From: CBCPMX01 sp965120355
GTDB lineage: Bacteria > Bacillota > Clostridia > Oscillospirales > Oscillospiraceae
DNA: 8,698 bases
Assembly (NCBI GenBank): GCA_965120355.1
Contig: CBCPMX010000114.1
Coordinates: 1-8,698, forward strand
Direction of reading: 5' to 3'
A model generated the notes under the pieces. It had not been told where the DNA came from. It worked only from the letters and a program-made list of their open reading frames with translations, and ran no database searches. Below are positions 1 to 6,790 of this stretch, one piece after another (within the stretch, counting starts at the first letter, position 1; each line of letters starts with the position of its first letter). Both the position numbers and the translations under genes were made by a program.

Positions 1-25
1 CGTGTCGTTCCTGTTCTCTCGCCAT
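1..25 (-). CDS. 5' end of a divergent gene, product unknown (partial)
   Basis: Read on the minus strand, an ATG at 25-23 opens a frame that runs off the left edge after eight codons (MAREQERH). The start is credible because a perfect AGGAGG ribosome binding site lies at 38-33, seven bases upstream, and an extended -10 promoter lies just beyond it. Eight residues are too few to name a family; the peptide is only seen to be charged and hydrophilic, with no signal peptide start. The gene is transcribed away from the his operon and shares the 26-139 spacer with it. Whether it has any link to histidine metabolism cannot be told from this window. Confidence 0.7.
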
Positions 26-52
26 TTTTTGCCCTCCTCTACTTCGAGAACT

Positions 53-61
53 ATTATATCA
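53..61 (-). promoter_or_regulatory. Extended -10 promoter of the divergent gene
   Basis: On the minus strand the sequence TGATATAAT (61-53) is a consensus TATAAT preceded by TGn, an extended -10 element. No good -35 hexamer is visible 16-18 bases upstream, which is usual for extended -10 promoters. Transcription would start near position 46, giving a leader of about 20 nt that contains the ribosome binding site at 38-33. Confidence 0.6.
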
Positions 62-69
62 TACTTTTA

Positions 70-97
70 TTGACGACACCACCTAGCGAACTAAAGA
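70..97 (+). promoter_or_regulatory. Possible promoter of the his operon
   Basis: TTGACG at 70-75 is a good -35 hexamer. The best -10 at a workable distance is TAAAGA at 92-97 (16-nt spacer), which is weak. It is the only reasonable candidate between the divergent gene and hisZ, and would give a leader of about 35 nt. No T-box, histidine-rich leader peptide or attenuator fits in this short space. The operon could instead be driven by a factor-dependent promoter that is not recognisable here. Confidence 0.3.
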
Positions 98-139
98 AAA
101 AGGAAAAGTATTTACAACTGTTCAAGGAGGAATTGTTCC

Positions 140-1309
140 ATGCGATATGTCCCCAACACGCCGGAGGGCACGCGGGACCGGCTGTTTGCCGAGTGCCGGG
201 AACGCCGCAGCGTGCAGGATGCGCTGACGGGGCTGTTTGCCCGGCGAGGCTATGATGAGATTATTACGCCGGAGGTGGAGTACTACGATCTGTTCGCCCT
301 GTCCGGCAATGCCATGCCTCAGGAGCGGATGCTGAAGATCATTGACCGCAGCGGCAAGATCCTGGTCATGCGGCCCGACTGCACGACGCCCATTGCCCGG
401 GTGGCGGCCACAAAGCTGAAGGATATGGTCCTGCCCCAGCGGCTGTACTACAATCAGACAGTGTTTCGCTCTGGCGAGAGCCATGTGGGCGGCAGCAGCG
501 AGATTGCCCAGTGCGGCGTAGAACTGATTGGCGCGTCCGGCGAAAAGGCGGATTTGGAGATCATCGCCATGGCGGTGGATGCGCTGCGGGCCTGCGGCCT
601 GGAGCAATTCCACATTGAAATCGGCCATGCCGGCTTTTTCCGCTCCGTAGCTAGAGAACTGGATATGGATGCGGAGCAGATGGAGATACTGCGCCGGCTC
701 ATCGAGGGCAAGGAGTTTGCCGCGCTGGCGGAGTTTCTGCGTCCCTATGAGGGACAACCGGCCTGTGGCGCGCTTTTAAAGATTTCCCGCCTGTTTGGCC
801 CCGTGGAGGTTTTGGATGAAGCGCAGGCGCTGTGCGGCGGAGACGAGTCGCTGTCGTACCTGCGGGAGATCTACAGCCAGTTGGATCGGGCCGGCTATGG
901 TCAGTATCTTCGCTTTGATCTGGGGTTGGTGCACCAGATTGAATACTATACCGGCATGGTCTTCCGGGGCTATGTGGCGGGCGCCGGGACGGCAGTGCTG
1001 TCCGGCGGCCGGTATGACGCGCTGGTGGGCTACTTTGGCCGTCCGGCAGAGGCTACAGGCTTTGCTGTGGATGTGGATGCGGTGGCGCGATGTCTGCCGC
1101 CGGCTGTGCTGCCGGAGCTGCAGACGGTGGTCCATTTCAGCCTGGATATGCTGGCGGAGGGCCTGGCCCTGGTGGACACAATGCCTGGCGGCACCTGCGA
1201 GCTGTCTCCCTGCCGCACGTTGGAGAGCACCTTGAATCTGGCCCGGGAAAAGGGCGCAAAGCAGGTCCTTGTACTGGAGCACGGACAAAGACGGGAGGTG
1301 ATCCTGTGA
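140..1309 (+). CDS. hisZ: ATP phosphoribosyltransferase regulatory subunit HisZ
   Basis: HisZ is a catalytically inactive paralogue of histidyl-tRNA synthetase. It forms a complex with the short form of HisG, enabling the first pathway step and giving it histidine feedback control. The 389-residue protein has the class II synthetase core: a motif 1-like region around residues 35-50 (RRGYDEIITPEVEYYD), a motif 2-like region at 78-110 (MRPDCTTPIAR, later YYNQTVFR), and a motif 3 region at 289-310 (GGRYD, GFAVD). The histidine-site segment reads HQIEYYTGMVF (265-275), lacking the RGLDYY arginine of true HisRS, which supports HisZ. A short alpha/beta tail (about 328-389) replaces a full anticodon-binding domain. 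The ATG at 140 has AAGGAGG at 124-130. The stop overlaps the hisG start. HisS was considered and rejected on length, motifs and neighbours. Confidence 0.95.
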   Translation: MRYVPNTPEGTRDRLFAECRERRSVQDALTGLFARRGYDEIITPEVEYYDLFALSGNAMPQERMLKIIDRSGKILVMRPDCTTPIARVAATKLKDMVLPQRLYYNQTVFRSGESHVGGSSEIAQCGVELIGASGEKADLEIIAMAVDALRACGLEQFHIEIGHAGFFRSVARELDMDAEQMEILRRLIEGKEFAALAEFLRPYEGQPACGALLKISRLFGPVEVLDEAQALCGGDESLSYLREIYSQLDRAGYGQYLRFDLGLVHQIEYYTGMVFRGYVAGAGTAVLSGGRYDALVGYFGRPAEATGFAVDVDAVARCLPPAVLPELQTVVHFSLDMLAEGLALVDTMPGGTCELSPCRTLESTLNLAREKGAKQVLVLEHGQRREVIL

Positions 1310-1935
1310 GTCATCGGCTGCGCATTGCCCTGACAAAGGGGCGGCTGCAGGATCAATCTGTAGCGTTGTTTGAAAAAGCGGGTTTGGACTGCAGCCCTAT
1401 CAAGGAGCCGGGAAGGCGGCTGATTCACGCGCTGCCCAACTATCCGTTGGACGCACTGTTGGCCAAGGGGCCTGACGTCATCACCTATGTGGAGCACGGC
1501 GCCTGTGATCTGGGCATCGTGGGCAAGGACACCATTCTGGAAAAGGGCGGTGAATTCTATGAGGTGCTGGATCTGGGCTTTGGCAGGTGCCGCTTTGCCC
1601 TGGCAGTGCCGGCGGGCAGTGATTTTTACGGAACGTATAAAACCCGGCGGATTGCGTCCAAGTACCCCGCCGTCACCAAGGCGTTTTTTGAAAAAAAGGG
1701 TATGGATGTGGAGATCATCAAGATCGAAGGCTCTGTGGAACTGGCGCCGCTGGTAGGCCTGGCAGACGGGATTGTGGATGTGGTGGAGACCGGTGCGACG
1801 CTGAAGGCCAACGGCCTGGTGGCCATCGAAGATGTGGCCCAAATTTCCGCCAGGCTGATTGTCAATACAGCCAGCATGAAGCTGTACAGAACTGAAATAT
1901 TGGATTTTATTGGAAAGTGTGAGGCACTAGTATGA
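1306..1935 (+). CDS. hisG: ATP phosphoribosyltransferase, short form (HisG)
   Basis: This cytoplasmic enzyme condenses ATP with PRPP to phosphoribosyl-ATP, the committed step of histidine synthesis. The 209-residue length is that of the short HisG class, which has the two periplasmic-binding-like catalytic lobes but no C-terminal ACT-like regulatory domain and needs HisZ. Visible landmarks are IALTKGRL near the N-terminus (7-14), LGIVGKD (69-75), RIASKYP (115-121) and the PRPP loop VETGATLKANGL (160-171). The GTG start at 1306 was chosen because GGGAGG lies at 1293-1298 and the following residues (SHRLRIALTKGRL) match the usual HisG N-terminus; the frame is open further upstream but overlaps hisZ. 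Start and hisZ stop overlap as GTGA, and the gene's own stop overlaps hisD as ATGA, suggesting coupled, near-equimolar translation. Confidence 0.96.
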   Translation: MSHRLRIALTKGRLQDQSVALFEKAGLDCSPIKEPGRRLIHALPNYPLDALLAKGPDVITYVEHGACDLGIVGKDTILEKGGEFYEVLDLGFGRCRFALAVPAGSDFYGTYKTRRIASKYPAVTKAFFEKKGMDVEIIKIEGSVELAPLVGLADGIVDVVETGATLKANGLVAIEDVAQISARLIVNTASMKLYRTEILDFIGKCEALV

Positions 1936-3221
1936 TGTTACCAATTGTCATTGCCGACGGCCAGCAGGAGCAGCAGCAGTTGGCGGCCATGAGAGAACGG
2001 GCCGCTGAAACCGGCGAAGCGGTGAACCGCGCCGCTGCGGACATTTTGGAGGATGTGCGCCGCCGCGGATTGGAAGCCGTGCAGGCGTATTCTCTGCAAT
2101 TTGACAAACATGAGCCTCGGGAGCTGTCTCCGGAAGAGTTGGAGGCCGCGGCCCAGCGGGTGCCGCCGGAACTGTTGGCGGCGCTGCGCAAGAGCGCGGA
2201 GCATATCCGCGCGTACCAGAGCCGCTTGCGGGATGAGATCGAATTCGGCACCGTCCTGTGGGAGAGTCCCACCGGCGGCAAGGTGGGGCGCACCGTGCGT
2301 CCCTTGCGCCGGGTGGGGGTCTATGTGCCCGGCGGGCGGGCGGCCTATCCCAGTTCGGTGCTCATGAATGTTCTGCCCGCCAAGGTGGCCGGGGTGGAAG
2401 AGGTCATTATGGTCACGCCGCCCACGGAAAATTTGAACGATGTGGTTTTGGCGGCTGCCTGGGTGGCCGGAGTGGACCGGGTGATCGCTGTGGGCGGGGC
2501 CCAGGCCGTGGCGGCGTTGGCCTATGGCGCAGGGTTCATTCCCAGAGTGGATAAGCTGGTGGGCCCCGGCAACGCCTATGTGGCTGCCGCCAAGCGAATG
2601 GTCTACGGCACGTTGGACATCGATATGGTGGCCGGCCCGTCGGAAGTGCTGGTCATTGCCGATGACAGCGCCGATCCCAAATATGTGGCGGCGGATTTGC
2701 TGAGTCAAGCGGAGCATGATCCGCTGGCATCAGCGGTGCTGCTGACTACCAGCCGGGCTTTGGCGGAAGCCGTGGAGGCGGAGATCCAGCGGCAGGCGGC
2801 CTATCTCAGCCGGGCGGAGATCATCACCGCGTCCCTGCGGGATTTCGGCTGCGCCATTGTCTGTCAGGACATGGCGGACTGCGTGCGGCTGGCCGACGAA
2901 ATTGCGCCGGAGCACATGGAAATTGTCACGGTAGATCCCCACGCGGTTATGAACCATATCCACAATGCCGGCGCCATTTTTCTGGGGGCCAATACGCCGG
3001 AGCCCTTGGGGGATTATATGGCTGGTCCGGATCATGTGCTGCCCACTTCCGGCACGGCACGATTTTTCTCGCCGCTGTCGGTGGATGCATTCGTGAAAAA
3101 AACCAGTGTGTTGGAGTTTGAACGCGCCGATTTGGAGCGGGTGAAAGACGAGATCATCACCCTGGCCAGGGCAGAGCAGCTGACAGCCCACGCCAATTCC
3201 ATTGAAGTCCGGTTTGATTGA
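1932..3221 (+). CDS. hisD: Histidinol dehydrogenase HisD
   Basis: HisD is a zinc- and NAD-dependent enzyme that carries out the last two steps, L-histidinol to histidinal to L-histidine. The 429-residue protein is full length for the family. It shows GVYVPGG (129-135), VGGAQAVAALAYG, LVGPGNAYV, DMVAGPSEVLV, SQAEHDP (258-264), APEHMEI (325-331) and the PLGDYMAGPDHVLPTSG block (358-374). The residues equivalent to the E. coli zinc ligands are all present: Q259, H262, D361 and H420. So is the catalytic pair E327-H328. The ATG at 1932 overlaps the hisG stop (ATGA); a second ATG follows at once at 1935 and either could be used, with GAGG at 1921-1924 as the binding site. It is followed by a 16-nt gap to hisB, where related operons often carry hisC. 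Confidence 0.97.
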   Translation: MMLPIVIADGQQEQQQLAAMRERAAETGEAVNRAAADILEDVRRRGLEAVQAYSLQFDKHEPRELSPEELEAAAQRVPPELLAALRKSAEHIRAYQSRLRDEIEFGTVLWESPTGGKVGRTVRPLRRVGVYVPGGRAAYPSSVLMNVLPAKVAGVEEVIMVTPPTENLNDVVLAAAWVAGVDRVIAVGGAQAVAALAYGAGFIPRVDKLVGPGNAYVAAAKRMVYGTLDIDMVAGPSEVLVIADDSADPKYVAADLLSQAEHDPLASAVLLTTSRALAEAVEAEIQRQAAYLSRAEIITASLRDFGCAIVCQDMADCVRLADEIAPEHMEIVTVDPHAVMNHIHNAGAIFLGANTPEPLGDYMAGPDHVLPTSGTARFFSPLSVDAFVKKTSVLEFERADLERVKDEIITLARAEQLTAHANSIEVRFD

Positions 3222-3237
3222 CAGGAGGGAGCGAGAA

Positions 3238-3813
3238 ATGCGGAAATCTGCCATCGAACGTAAGACAAAAGAAACGGACATTCGCCTGGCGCTGTGTCTG
3301 GACGGCGGTGAAGTGGCGATCAGTACCGGCATTGGTTTTTTTGATCACATGCTGACGGCGCTGGCGTTCTACGCCGGCTGGGGCCTGCAGGTACGGGTTC
3401 AGGGAGATCTGCATGTGGACGGCCACCACACCGTGGAGGATACGGGGATTGTCCTGGGGCAGGCGCTGAAGGAGGCGTTGGGGGATCGAACCGGCATCCG
3501 CCGTTTCGGATCGGCCTATGTGCCCATGGATGAGGCCCTGTGCTTTACGGCCCTGGATTTTTCCAACCGACCCTATCTGGTGTTTGACGCGGATATGCCC
3601 CAGCCCATGATCGGCGACTATGACAGCTGCCTGACTGTGGAATTTATGCGCGCTATGGCCTTCCACGCGGGTATGACACTGCACCAAAAGTGCTGCTACG
3701 GCGCCAACGCCCATCACATTACCGAGGGCCTGTTCAAATCCCTGGGACTGGCGGTCAAGGACGCCGCTCGAGTCGAGGGCGGCGGTGTCACGTCCACCAA
3801 GGGCGTCTTGTGA
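3238..3813 (+). CDS. hisB: Imidazoleglycerol-phosphate dehydratase HisB (monofunctional)
   Basis: HisB is a manganese enzyme that dehydrates imidazole glycerol phosphate to imidazole acetol phosphate. The 191 residues cover the dehydratase only; the histidinol-phosphatase domain fused to it in enterobacteria is missing. The two pseudo-repeated metal motifs are intact: DGHHTVED (61-68) and ANAHHITE (156-163). FFDHML (34-39), MDEA (97-100), DFSNRPYL (107-114) and EFMRAMAFHAGMTLH (135-149) also fit the family. The ATG at 3238 is preferred because AGGAGG lies at 3223-3228. An in-frame TTG at 3202 would overlap hisD and would add residues with no family match. The product should be transaminated by HisC, whose gene is not here. 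Confidence 0.96.
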   Translation: MRKSAIERKTKETDIRLALCLDGGEVAISTGIGFFDHMLTALAFYAGWGLQVRVQGDLHVDGHHTVEDTGIVLGQALKEALGDRTGIRRFGSAYVPMDEALCFTALDFSNRPYLVFDADMPQPMIGDYDSCLTVEFMRAMAFHAGMTLHQKCCYGANAHHITEGLFKSLGLAVKDAARVEGGGVTSTKGVL

Positions 3814-3845
3814 CATTGAATTTACCATAGAAATGAGCGGATACC

Positions 3846-4454
3846 ATGCATGAAATAGCCATTGTTGACTACGGTGTCGGCAACTTGAAGAGCGTCTCCA
3901 ACGCCCTGCGGTTCCTGGGCCTGAACAGCCGGATTACCAGTGCGCCACAGGAGCTGGAACTGGCCGACGCCATTATCCTGCCCGGGGTGGGGGCCTTTCC
4001 CGACGCGGCGCAGAAGCTGCGGGAGCCGGGGCTGGACCGGGTGCTGAAGATCCAGGCGGAGAAAAAGCCGATTCTGGGCATCTGCCTGGGTATGCAGCTG
4101 CTGTTTACCAGGGGCATGGAGGTGCGGCCCTGCGAAGGGCTGGGCTTTGTGTCCGGCTGCGTGGAACGGATTGCGACACCCTATAAGCTGCCCCATATCG
4201 GTTGGAACAGCCTGACGTTTCACAACCAGTCTCCGCTGTTCCGCGGCCTGGAGGACGGGGTTTCAGTCTATTTTGTCCACAGCTACTGCGGTATGGCCGA
4301 GGATCCCAGCCAGGTCATTGCCACCACTGACTACGGCCCCACTGTGGTGGCTGCCGTCCAGAGCGGCAATGTTTACGGCTGCCAGTTCCACCCGGAAAAG
4401 AGCGGGGATGTGGGCTTGCAGATCCTGCGGAACTTTGCGCAGCTGACCGGATAG
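3846..4454 (+). CDS. hisH: Imidazole glycerol phosphate synthase, glutaminase subunit HisH
   Basis: HisH hydrolyses glutamine and passes ammonia through a tunnel to HisF. At 202 residues it is a complete class I glutamine amidotransferase. The N-terminus reads IAIVDYGVGNLKSV, followed by an oxyanion-strand PGVGAF, the nucleophile elbow GICLGMQLL with Cys80, HIGWN, YFVHSY, and the C-terminal FHPEKSG holding His182 and Glu184. The Cys-His-Glu triad is therefore complete. The 32-nt gap from hisB is the widest in the operon. The start lacks a strong Shine-Dalgarno: only GAGCGG (3835-3840) precedes the ATG, unlike its neighbours. The stop codon overlaps the AGGAGG of hisA. Confidence 0.96.
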   Translation: MHEIAIVDYGVGNLKSVSNALRFLGLNSRITSAPQELELADAIILPGVGAFPDAAQKLREPGLDRVLKIQAEKKPILGICLGMQLLFTRGMEVRPCEGLGFVSGCVERIATPYKLPHIGWNSLTFHNQSPLFRGLEDGVSVYFVHSYCGMAEDPSQVIATTDYGPTVVAAVQSGNVYGCQFHPEKSGDVGLQILRNFAQLTG

Positions 4455-4466
4455 GAGGGACGCAAA

Positions 4467-5192
4467 ATGATTGTTTTACCTGCGATTGATCTGAAAGACG
4501 GCAAGGTGGTGCGGCTGTATAAGGGCGACTTCGGCACCGTCCATCAGGTGGCGGAGGATCCGGTGGCCACGGCCATGGCCTTTCGGGATGCAGGCGCGGC
4601 CTGGATGCACATGGTGGATCTGGACGGCGCCAGGGATGGCGAGCGGCGCAATTCCCAGATTGTGCGGCAGGTGGCTGCCGTGGGCCTGCAGATCGAATTG
4701 GGCGGCGGCATCCGTTCTATGGCGGATCTGGAGGCTGTGTTTGATATTGGCGTGGCCCGGGCTGTCATCGGCTCGGCGGCGGTAACGGATCCGCAGTTTG
4801 TGGCCGAGGCGGTGCGGACCTATGGCGGCCGTATCGCTGTGGGTGTGGATACCCGGGACGGCCGGGTGAAAACCGCCGGTTGGGTGGCGGACTCCGGCTT
4901 GGATTATCTGACCTTTGCCAGGCAGATGGAGGATCTGGGTGTTCAGACCCTGATTTTCACCGACATTGAGACGGACGGCGCCCTGTCCGGGCCGTCCTTC
5001 GACCGGCTGGTAGCGCTGCAAAAGGCGGTGGCCTGCCAGATTGTGGCCTCCGGCGGCGTCAGCTGTAATGCGGATATTGTGGCCCTGCGGAACATGGGAC
5101 TTTACGGGGCCATCATCGGGAAGGCGTATTACGCCGGCACCATCGACTTGGCGCAGGCCGTGCGAGATGCAAAGGAGGCAGCGGCATGTTAG
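4467..5192 (+). CDS. hisA: ProFAR isomerase HisA
   Basis: HisA is a (beta/alpha)8-barrel enzyme that isomerises ProFAR to PRFAR by an Amadori rearrangement, supplying the substrate of HisF. The 241-residue protein is standard length. It begins MIVLPAIDLKDGKVVRL with catalytic Asp8. The half-barrel phosphate motif is ELGGGIRS (77-84), VDTRDG with Asp128 is at 128-132, and TDIETDGALSGP (165-176) carries Asp170, equivalent to the second catalytic acid. The C-terminal phosphate site is ASGGV (194-198). The presence of ELGGGIR and of the acids at 8 and 170 separates it from its paralogue HisF. The ribosome binding site AGGAGGGA (4453-4460) overlaps the hisH stop. The last 7 nt overlap hisF. Confidence 0.96.
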   Translation: MIVLPAIDLKDGKVVRLYKGDFGTVHQVAEDPVATAMAFRDAGAAWMHMVDLDGARDGERRNSQIVRQVAAVGLQIELGGGIRSMADLEAVFDIGVARAVIGSAAVTDPQFVAEAVRTYGGRIAVGVDTRDGRVKTAGWVADSGLDYLTFARQMEDLGVQTLIFTDIETDGALSGPSFDRLVALQKAVACQIVASGGVSCNADIVALRNMGLYGAIIGKAYYAGTIDLAQAVRDAKEAAAC

Positions 5193-5941
5193 CAAAACGG
5201 ATCATTCCTTGCCTGGACGTGCGGGACGGTCGGGTGGTCAAGGGTGTGAATTTTGTCAATATCCGGGATGCCGGCGATCCGGTGGAGCTGGCCACCTATT
5301 ATTCCAACCAGGGTGCAGACGAAATCGTCTTCCTGGATATCACCGCTACCAGCGACAACCGCAAAACGGTGGCGGACGTGGTGGAGCGGACGGCGGCACA
5401 GGTGTTTGTGCCCCTGACCGTAGGGGGCGGCATTCGTACCCTGGAGGATTTTCAAACGCTTTTGCGAGCCGGCGCGGATAAAATTTCCGTCAATTCCGCC
5501 GCAGTCAAGGATCCGACGCTGATTTCCCGCGCTGCTGAGCGGTTCGGCAGCCAGTGTGTGGTGCTGGCCATCGACGGCAAGCGCCGGTCCGACGGAACCT
5601 GGGAAGTGGTGGTGGCTGGAGGCCGAACGAGGACTGGCATCGATGTGGTGCAGTGGGCCGTGGAGGGTCAGCGTCTGGGAGCGGGGGAGATCCTCTTGAC
5701 CTCCATGGACGCCGACGGCACCAAGGCGGGGTTTGACCATGCCATGACCAAGGCCGTGACAGATGCCGTGTCCATTCCGGTGATCGCCTCCGGCGGCTGC
5801 GGCGCGCTGGAACACTTTTCCGACGTCTTTTTGCAGACCAACTGCGATGCGGCGCTGGCGGCCAGCCTGTTCCATTTTGGCGAGCTGACAGTGCCGCAGG
5901 TGAAGGACTATTTGCGGCTTAGACAAATTCCCGTACGATAG
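5186..5941 (+). CDS. hisF: Imidazole glycerol phosphate synthase, cyclase subunit HisF
   Basis: HisF is the barrel subunit that uses ammonia from HisH to convert PRFAR to imidazole glycerol phosphate and AICAR, the latter returning to purine synthesis. The 251 residues are full length. Landmarks are the N-terminus RIIPCLDVRDGRVVKGVNF with catalytic Asp11, FVNIRDAGDPVE (23-34), LTVGGGIR (77-84), LAIDGKR with catalytic Asp130, TSMDADGTKAGFD (172-184) and VIASGGCG (199-206). The motif around Asp130 is IDGKR rather than the more usual IDAKR, a conservative change. The start lies within the end of hisA, with AAGGAGG at 5171-5177. It is a paralogue of the preceding hisA, as expected from the ancient duplication of these barrels. 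Confidence 0.97.
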   Translation: MLAKRIIPCLDVRDGRVVKGVNFVNIRDAGDPVELATYYSNQGADEIVFLDITATSDNRKTVADVVERTAAQVFVPLTVGGGIRTLEDFQTLLRAGADKISVNSAAVKDPTLISRAAERFGSQCVVLAIDGKRRSDGTWEVVVAGGRTRTGIDVVQWAVEGQRLGAGEILLTSMDADGTKAGFDHAMTKAVTDAVSIPVIASGGCGALEHFSDVFLQTNCDAALAASLFHFGELTVPQVKDYLRLRQIPVR

Positions 5942-5950
5942 GAGGCAGCT

Positions 5951-6277
5951 ATGTTTCAAGTGAAGAATCTGTTTCAAAAATCGGACCTGATCCCCGTCAT
6001 TGTGCAGGACGTGGACACCAAGCAGGTCTTGATGCTGGCCTATGCCAACGAAGAGGCGGTTTACAAGACGTTTGAGAGCGGGACTGCCTGGTTCTGGAGC
6101 CGCAGCCGGCAGGAGCTGTGGAACAAGGGCGCCACCTCGGGCAACTACATGCGGGTGCAGAAGATCTATACCGACTGCGACACGGATACCCTGCTGCTGC
6201 TGTGTAAGCCCGACGGCCCAGCCTGTCACACCGGCGCGGTCAGCTGTTTTTATACGGAATTGGAGGAAGTGGAATGA
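5951..6277 (+). CDS. hisI: Phosphoribosyl-AMP cyclohydrolase HisI
   Basis: HisI is a zinc and magnesium enzyme that opens the adenine ring of phosphoribosyl-AMP to give ProFAR, the substrate of HisA. The 108 residues correspond to the cyclohydrolase domain alone; in many bacteria it is fused to HisE, but here the two are separate. Seen motifs are LMLAYANEEA (27-36), FWSRSRQELWNKG (48-60), DCDTD (75-79), PACHTG (90-95) and SCFY (98-101). The zinc cysteines Cys76, Cys92 and Cys99 and the magnesium aspartates Asp75, Asp77 and Asp79 are all present. The usual KGETSGN is KGATSGN here. AGGAGG at 5940-5945 sits across the hisF stop, and the gene ends in an ATGA overlap with hisE. Confidence 0.96.
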   Translation: MFQVKNLFQKSDLIPVIVQDVDTKQVLMLAYANEEAVYKTFESGTAWFWSRSRQELWNKGATSGNYMRVQKIYTDCDTDTLLLLCKPDGPACHTGAVSCFYTELEEVE

Positions 6278-6600
6278 ACGATACCCTGCAGTCCCTTTAC
6301 AATGTGGTCATGGACCGAAAGCAGAATCCTCAAGAGGGGTCCTATACCTGCTATTTGTTTGAAAAGGGCATGGATAAAATCTTGAAGAAGGTTGGCGAAG
6401 AGTGCGCGGAAACCATCATTGCCGCGAAAAACGGTGTGAATACCGAGACGGTTGGAGAAATCTCCGACCTGATTTATCACCTGATGGTCATGATGGCCGA
6501 GAGCGGCATTGAGATCCAGGAGGTTCTGGCCGAGTTGGATCGTCGTGCGCAGAAAATTGGAAATCTGAAGCAGATGAAAGTCGTGGATCATGAAACGTAA
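6274..6600 (+). CDS. hisE: Phosphoribosyl-ATP pyrophosphatase HisE
   Basis: HisE hydrolyses phosphoribosyl-ATP to phosphoribosyl-AMP and pyrophosphate, the second pathway step, and belongs to the all-alpha MazG-like NTP pyrophosphatase fold. The 108-residue protein contains GSYTCYLFEKGMDKILKKVG (22-41), the first metal motif EECAE (42-46), IAAKN and the second motif GEISDLIYHL (61-70) with Glu62 and Asp65. It starts inside hisI (ATGA) with GGAGG at 6262-6266, so translation is probably coupled. It is the last gene of the operon; hairpins and a terminator follow. Confidence 0.95.
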   Translation: MNDTLQSLYNVVMDRKQNPQEGSYTCYLFEKGMDKILKKVGEECAETIIAAKNGVNTETVGEISDLIYHLMVMMAESGIEIQEVLAELDRRAQKIGNLKQMKVVDHET

Positions 6601-6626
6601 GGAAGATGGAACAGGTAACTGGGTAT

Positions 6627-6688
6627 AAAACTGCATGCGCTTAGGGCGCACCATGAATACGGGCAGACTCCGGAGCGCAGCAGTTTTT
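6627..6688 (+). terminator. Bulged stem-loop after hisE with U-tract
   Basis: Bases 6627-6640 (AAAACTGC, one bulged A, TGCGC) pair with 6675-6687 (GCGCA then GCAGTTTT), giving 13 base pairs around one bulge. The apical part is 34 nt (6641-6674). The 3' arm runs straight into five T residues (6684-6688) and the 5' arm starts with four A residues, the form of a Rho-independent terminator, although the large loop is unusual. A smaller hairpin, TGCGC-TTAGG-GCGCA at 6636-6650, competes with it. It lies 27 nt after the hisE stop. Confidence 0.4.
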
Positions 6689-6727
6689 GCACATGTGGCC
6701 GTCCCGGCTCACGCGCTTTTGCTTTCA

Positions 6728-6763
6728 TGGCCGTGCCGCTGGAAGCGGCGCATGGCCAATTTT
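6728..6763 (+). terminator. GC-rich hairpin with short U-tract
   Basis: TGGCC (6728-6732) pairs with GGCCA (6754-6758), and GTGCCGCT (6733-6740) pairs with AGCGGCGC (6744-6751) over a GGA loop, giving 13 pairs with a two-base bulge. The short tract ATTTT follows (6759-6763). It could be a weak terminator or part of a structured RNA; it does not overlap any gene. Confidence 0.35.
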
Positions 6764-6790
6764 ACAATGCTTCTGCACAGCTGTATAGCA

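Larger units (their letters stand above)
140..6600 (+). other. Histidine biosynthesis operon hisZGDBHAFIE
   Basis: Nine co-directional genes encode eight of the histidine pathway enzymes or enzyme subunits plus the HisZ regulatory subunit. Junctions are hisZ/hisG overlap 4 nt, hisG/hisD overlap 4, hisD-hisB gap 16, hisB-hisH gap 32, hisH-hisA gap 12, hisA/hisF overlap 7, hisF-hisI gap 9, hisI/hisE overlap 4. No internal terminator was seen, so one transcript with translational coupling is likely. The order matches the common clostridial arrangement except that hisC, often found between hisD and hisB, is absent; no phosphatase gene is present either. Confidence 0.92.

Noticed and set aside
26..139. 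T-box or histidine attenuator ahead of the operon
   Set aside because: The spacer is only about 114 nt and is shared with a divergent promoter; no T-box sequence, specifier stem or terminator hairpin is visible.
70..255. Open frame from TTG at 70, overlapping the hisZ start
   Set aside because: It has no ribosome binding site, is not histidine-rich as an attenuator leader peptide would be, and overlaps the well-supported hisZ in another frame.
140..1309. Histidyl-tRNA synthetase (hisS) as identity of the first gene
   Set aside because: The catalytic RGLDYY-type motif is replaced by HQIEYY, the anticodon domain is reduced, and the gene overlaps a short hisG, all of which fit hisZ.
1938..2717. 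Long minus-strand open frames under the his genes (also 122-757, 1030-1842, 3157-3828, 4476-5195 and 5189-6229)
   Set aside because: They lie opposite strongly supported his genes in GC-rich DNA, have His/Arg/Gly-rich translations typical of shadow frames, and match no known protein.
3202..3237. Upstream in-frame start for hisB at 3202
   Set aside because: It would overlap hisD by 20 nt and lacks a suitable binding site, while the ATG at 3238 has AGGAGG at the right distance.
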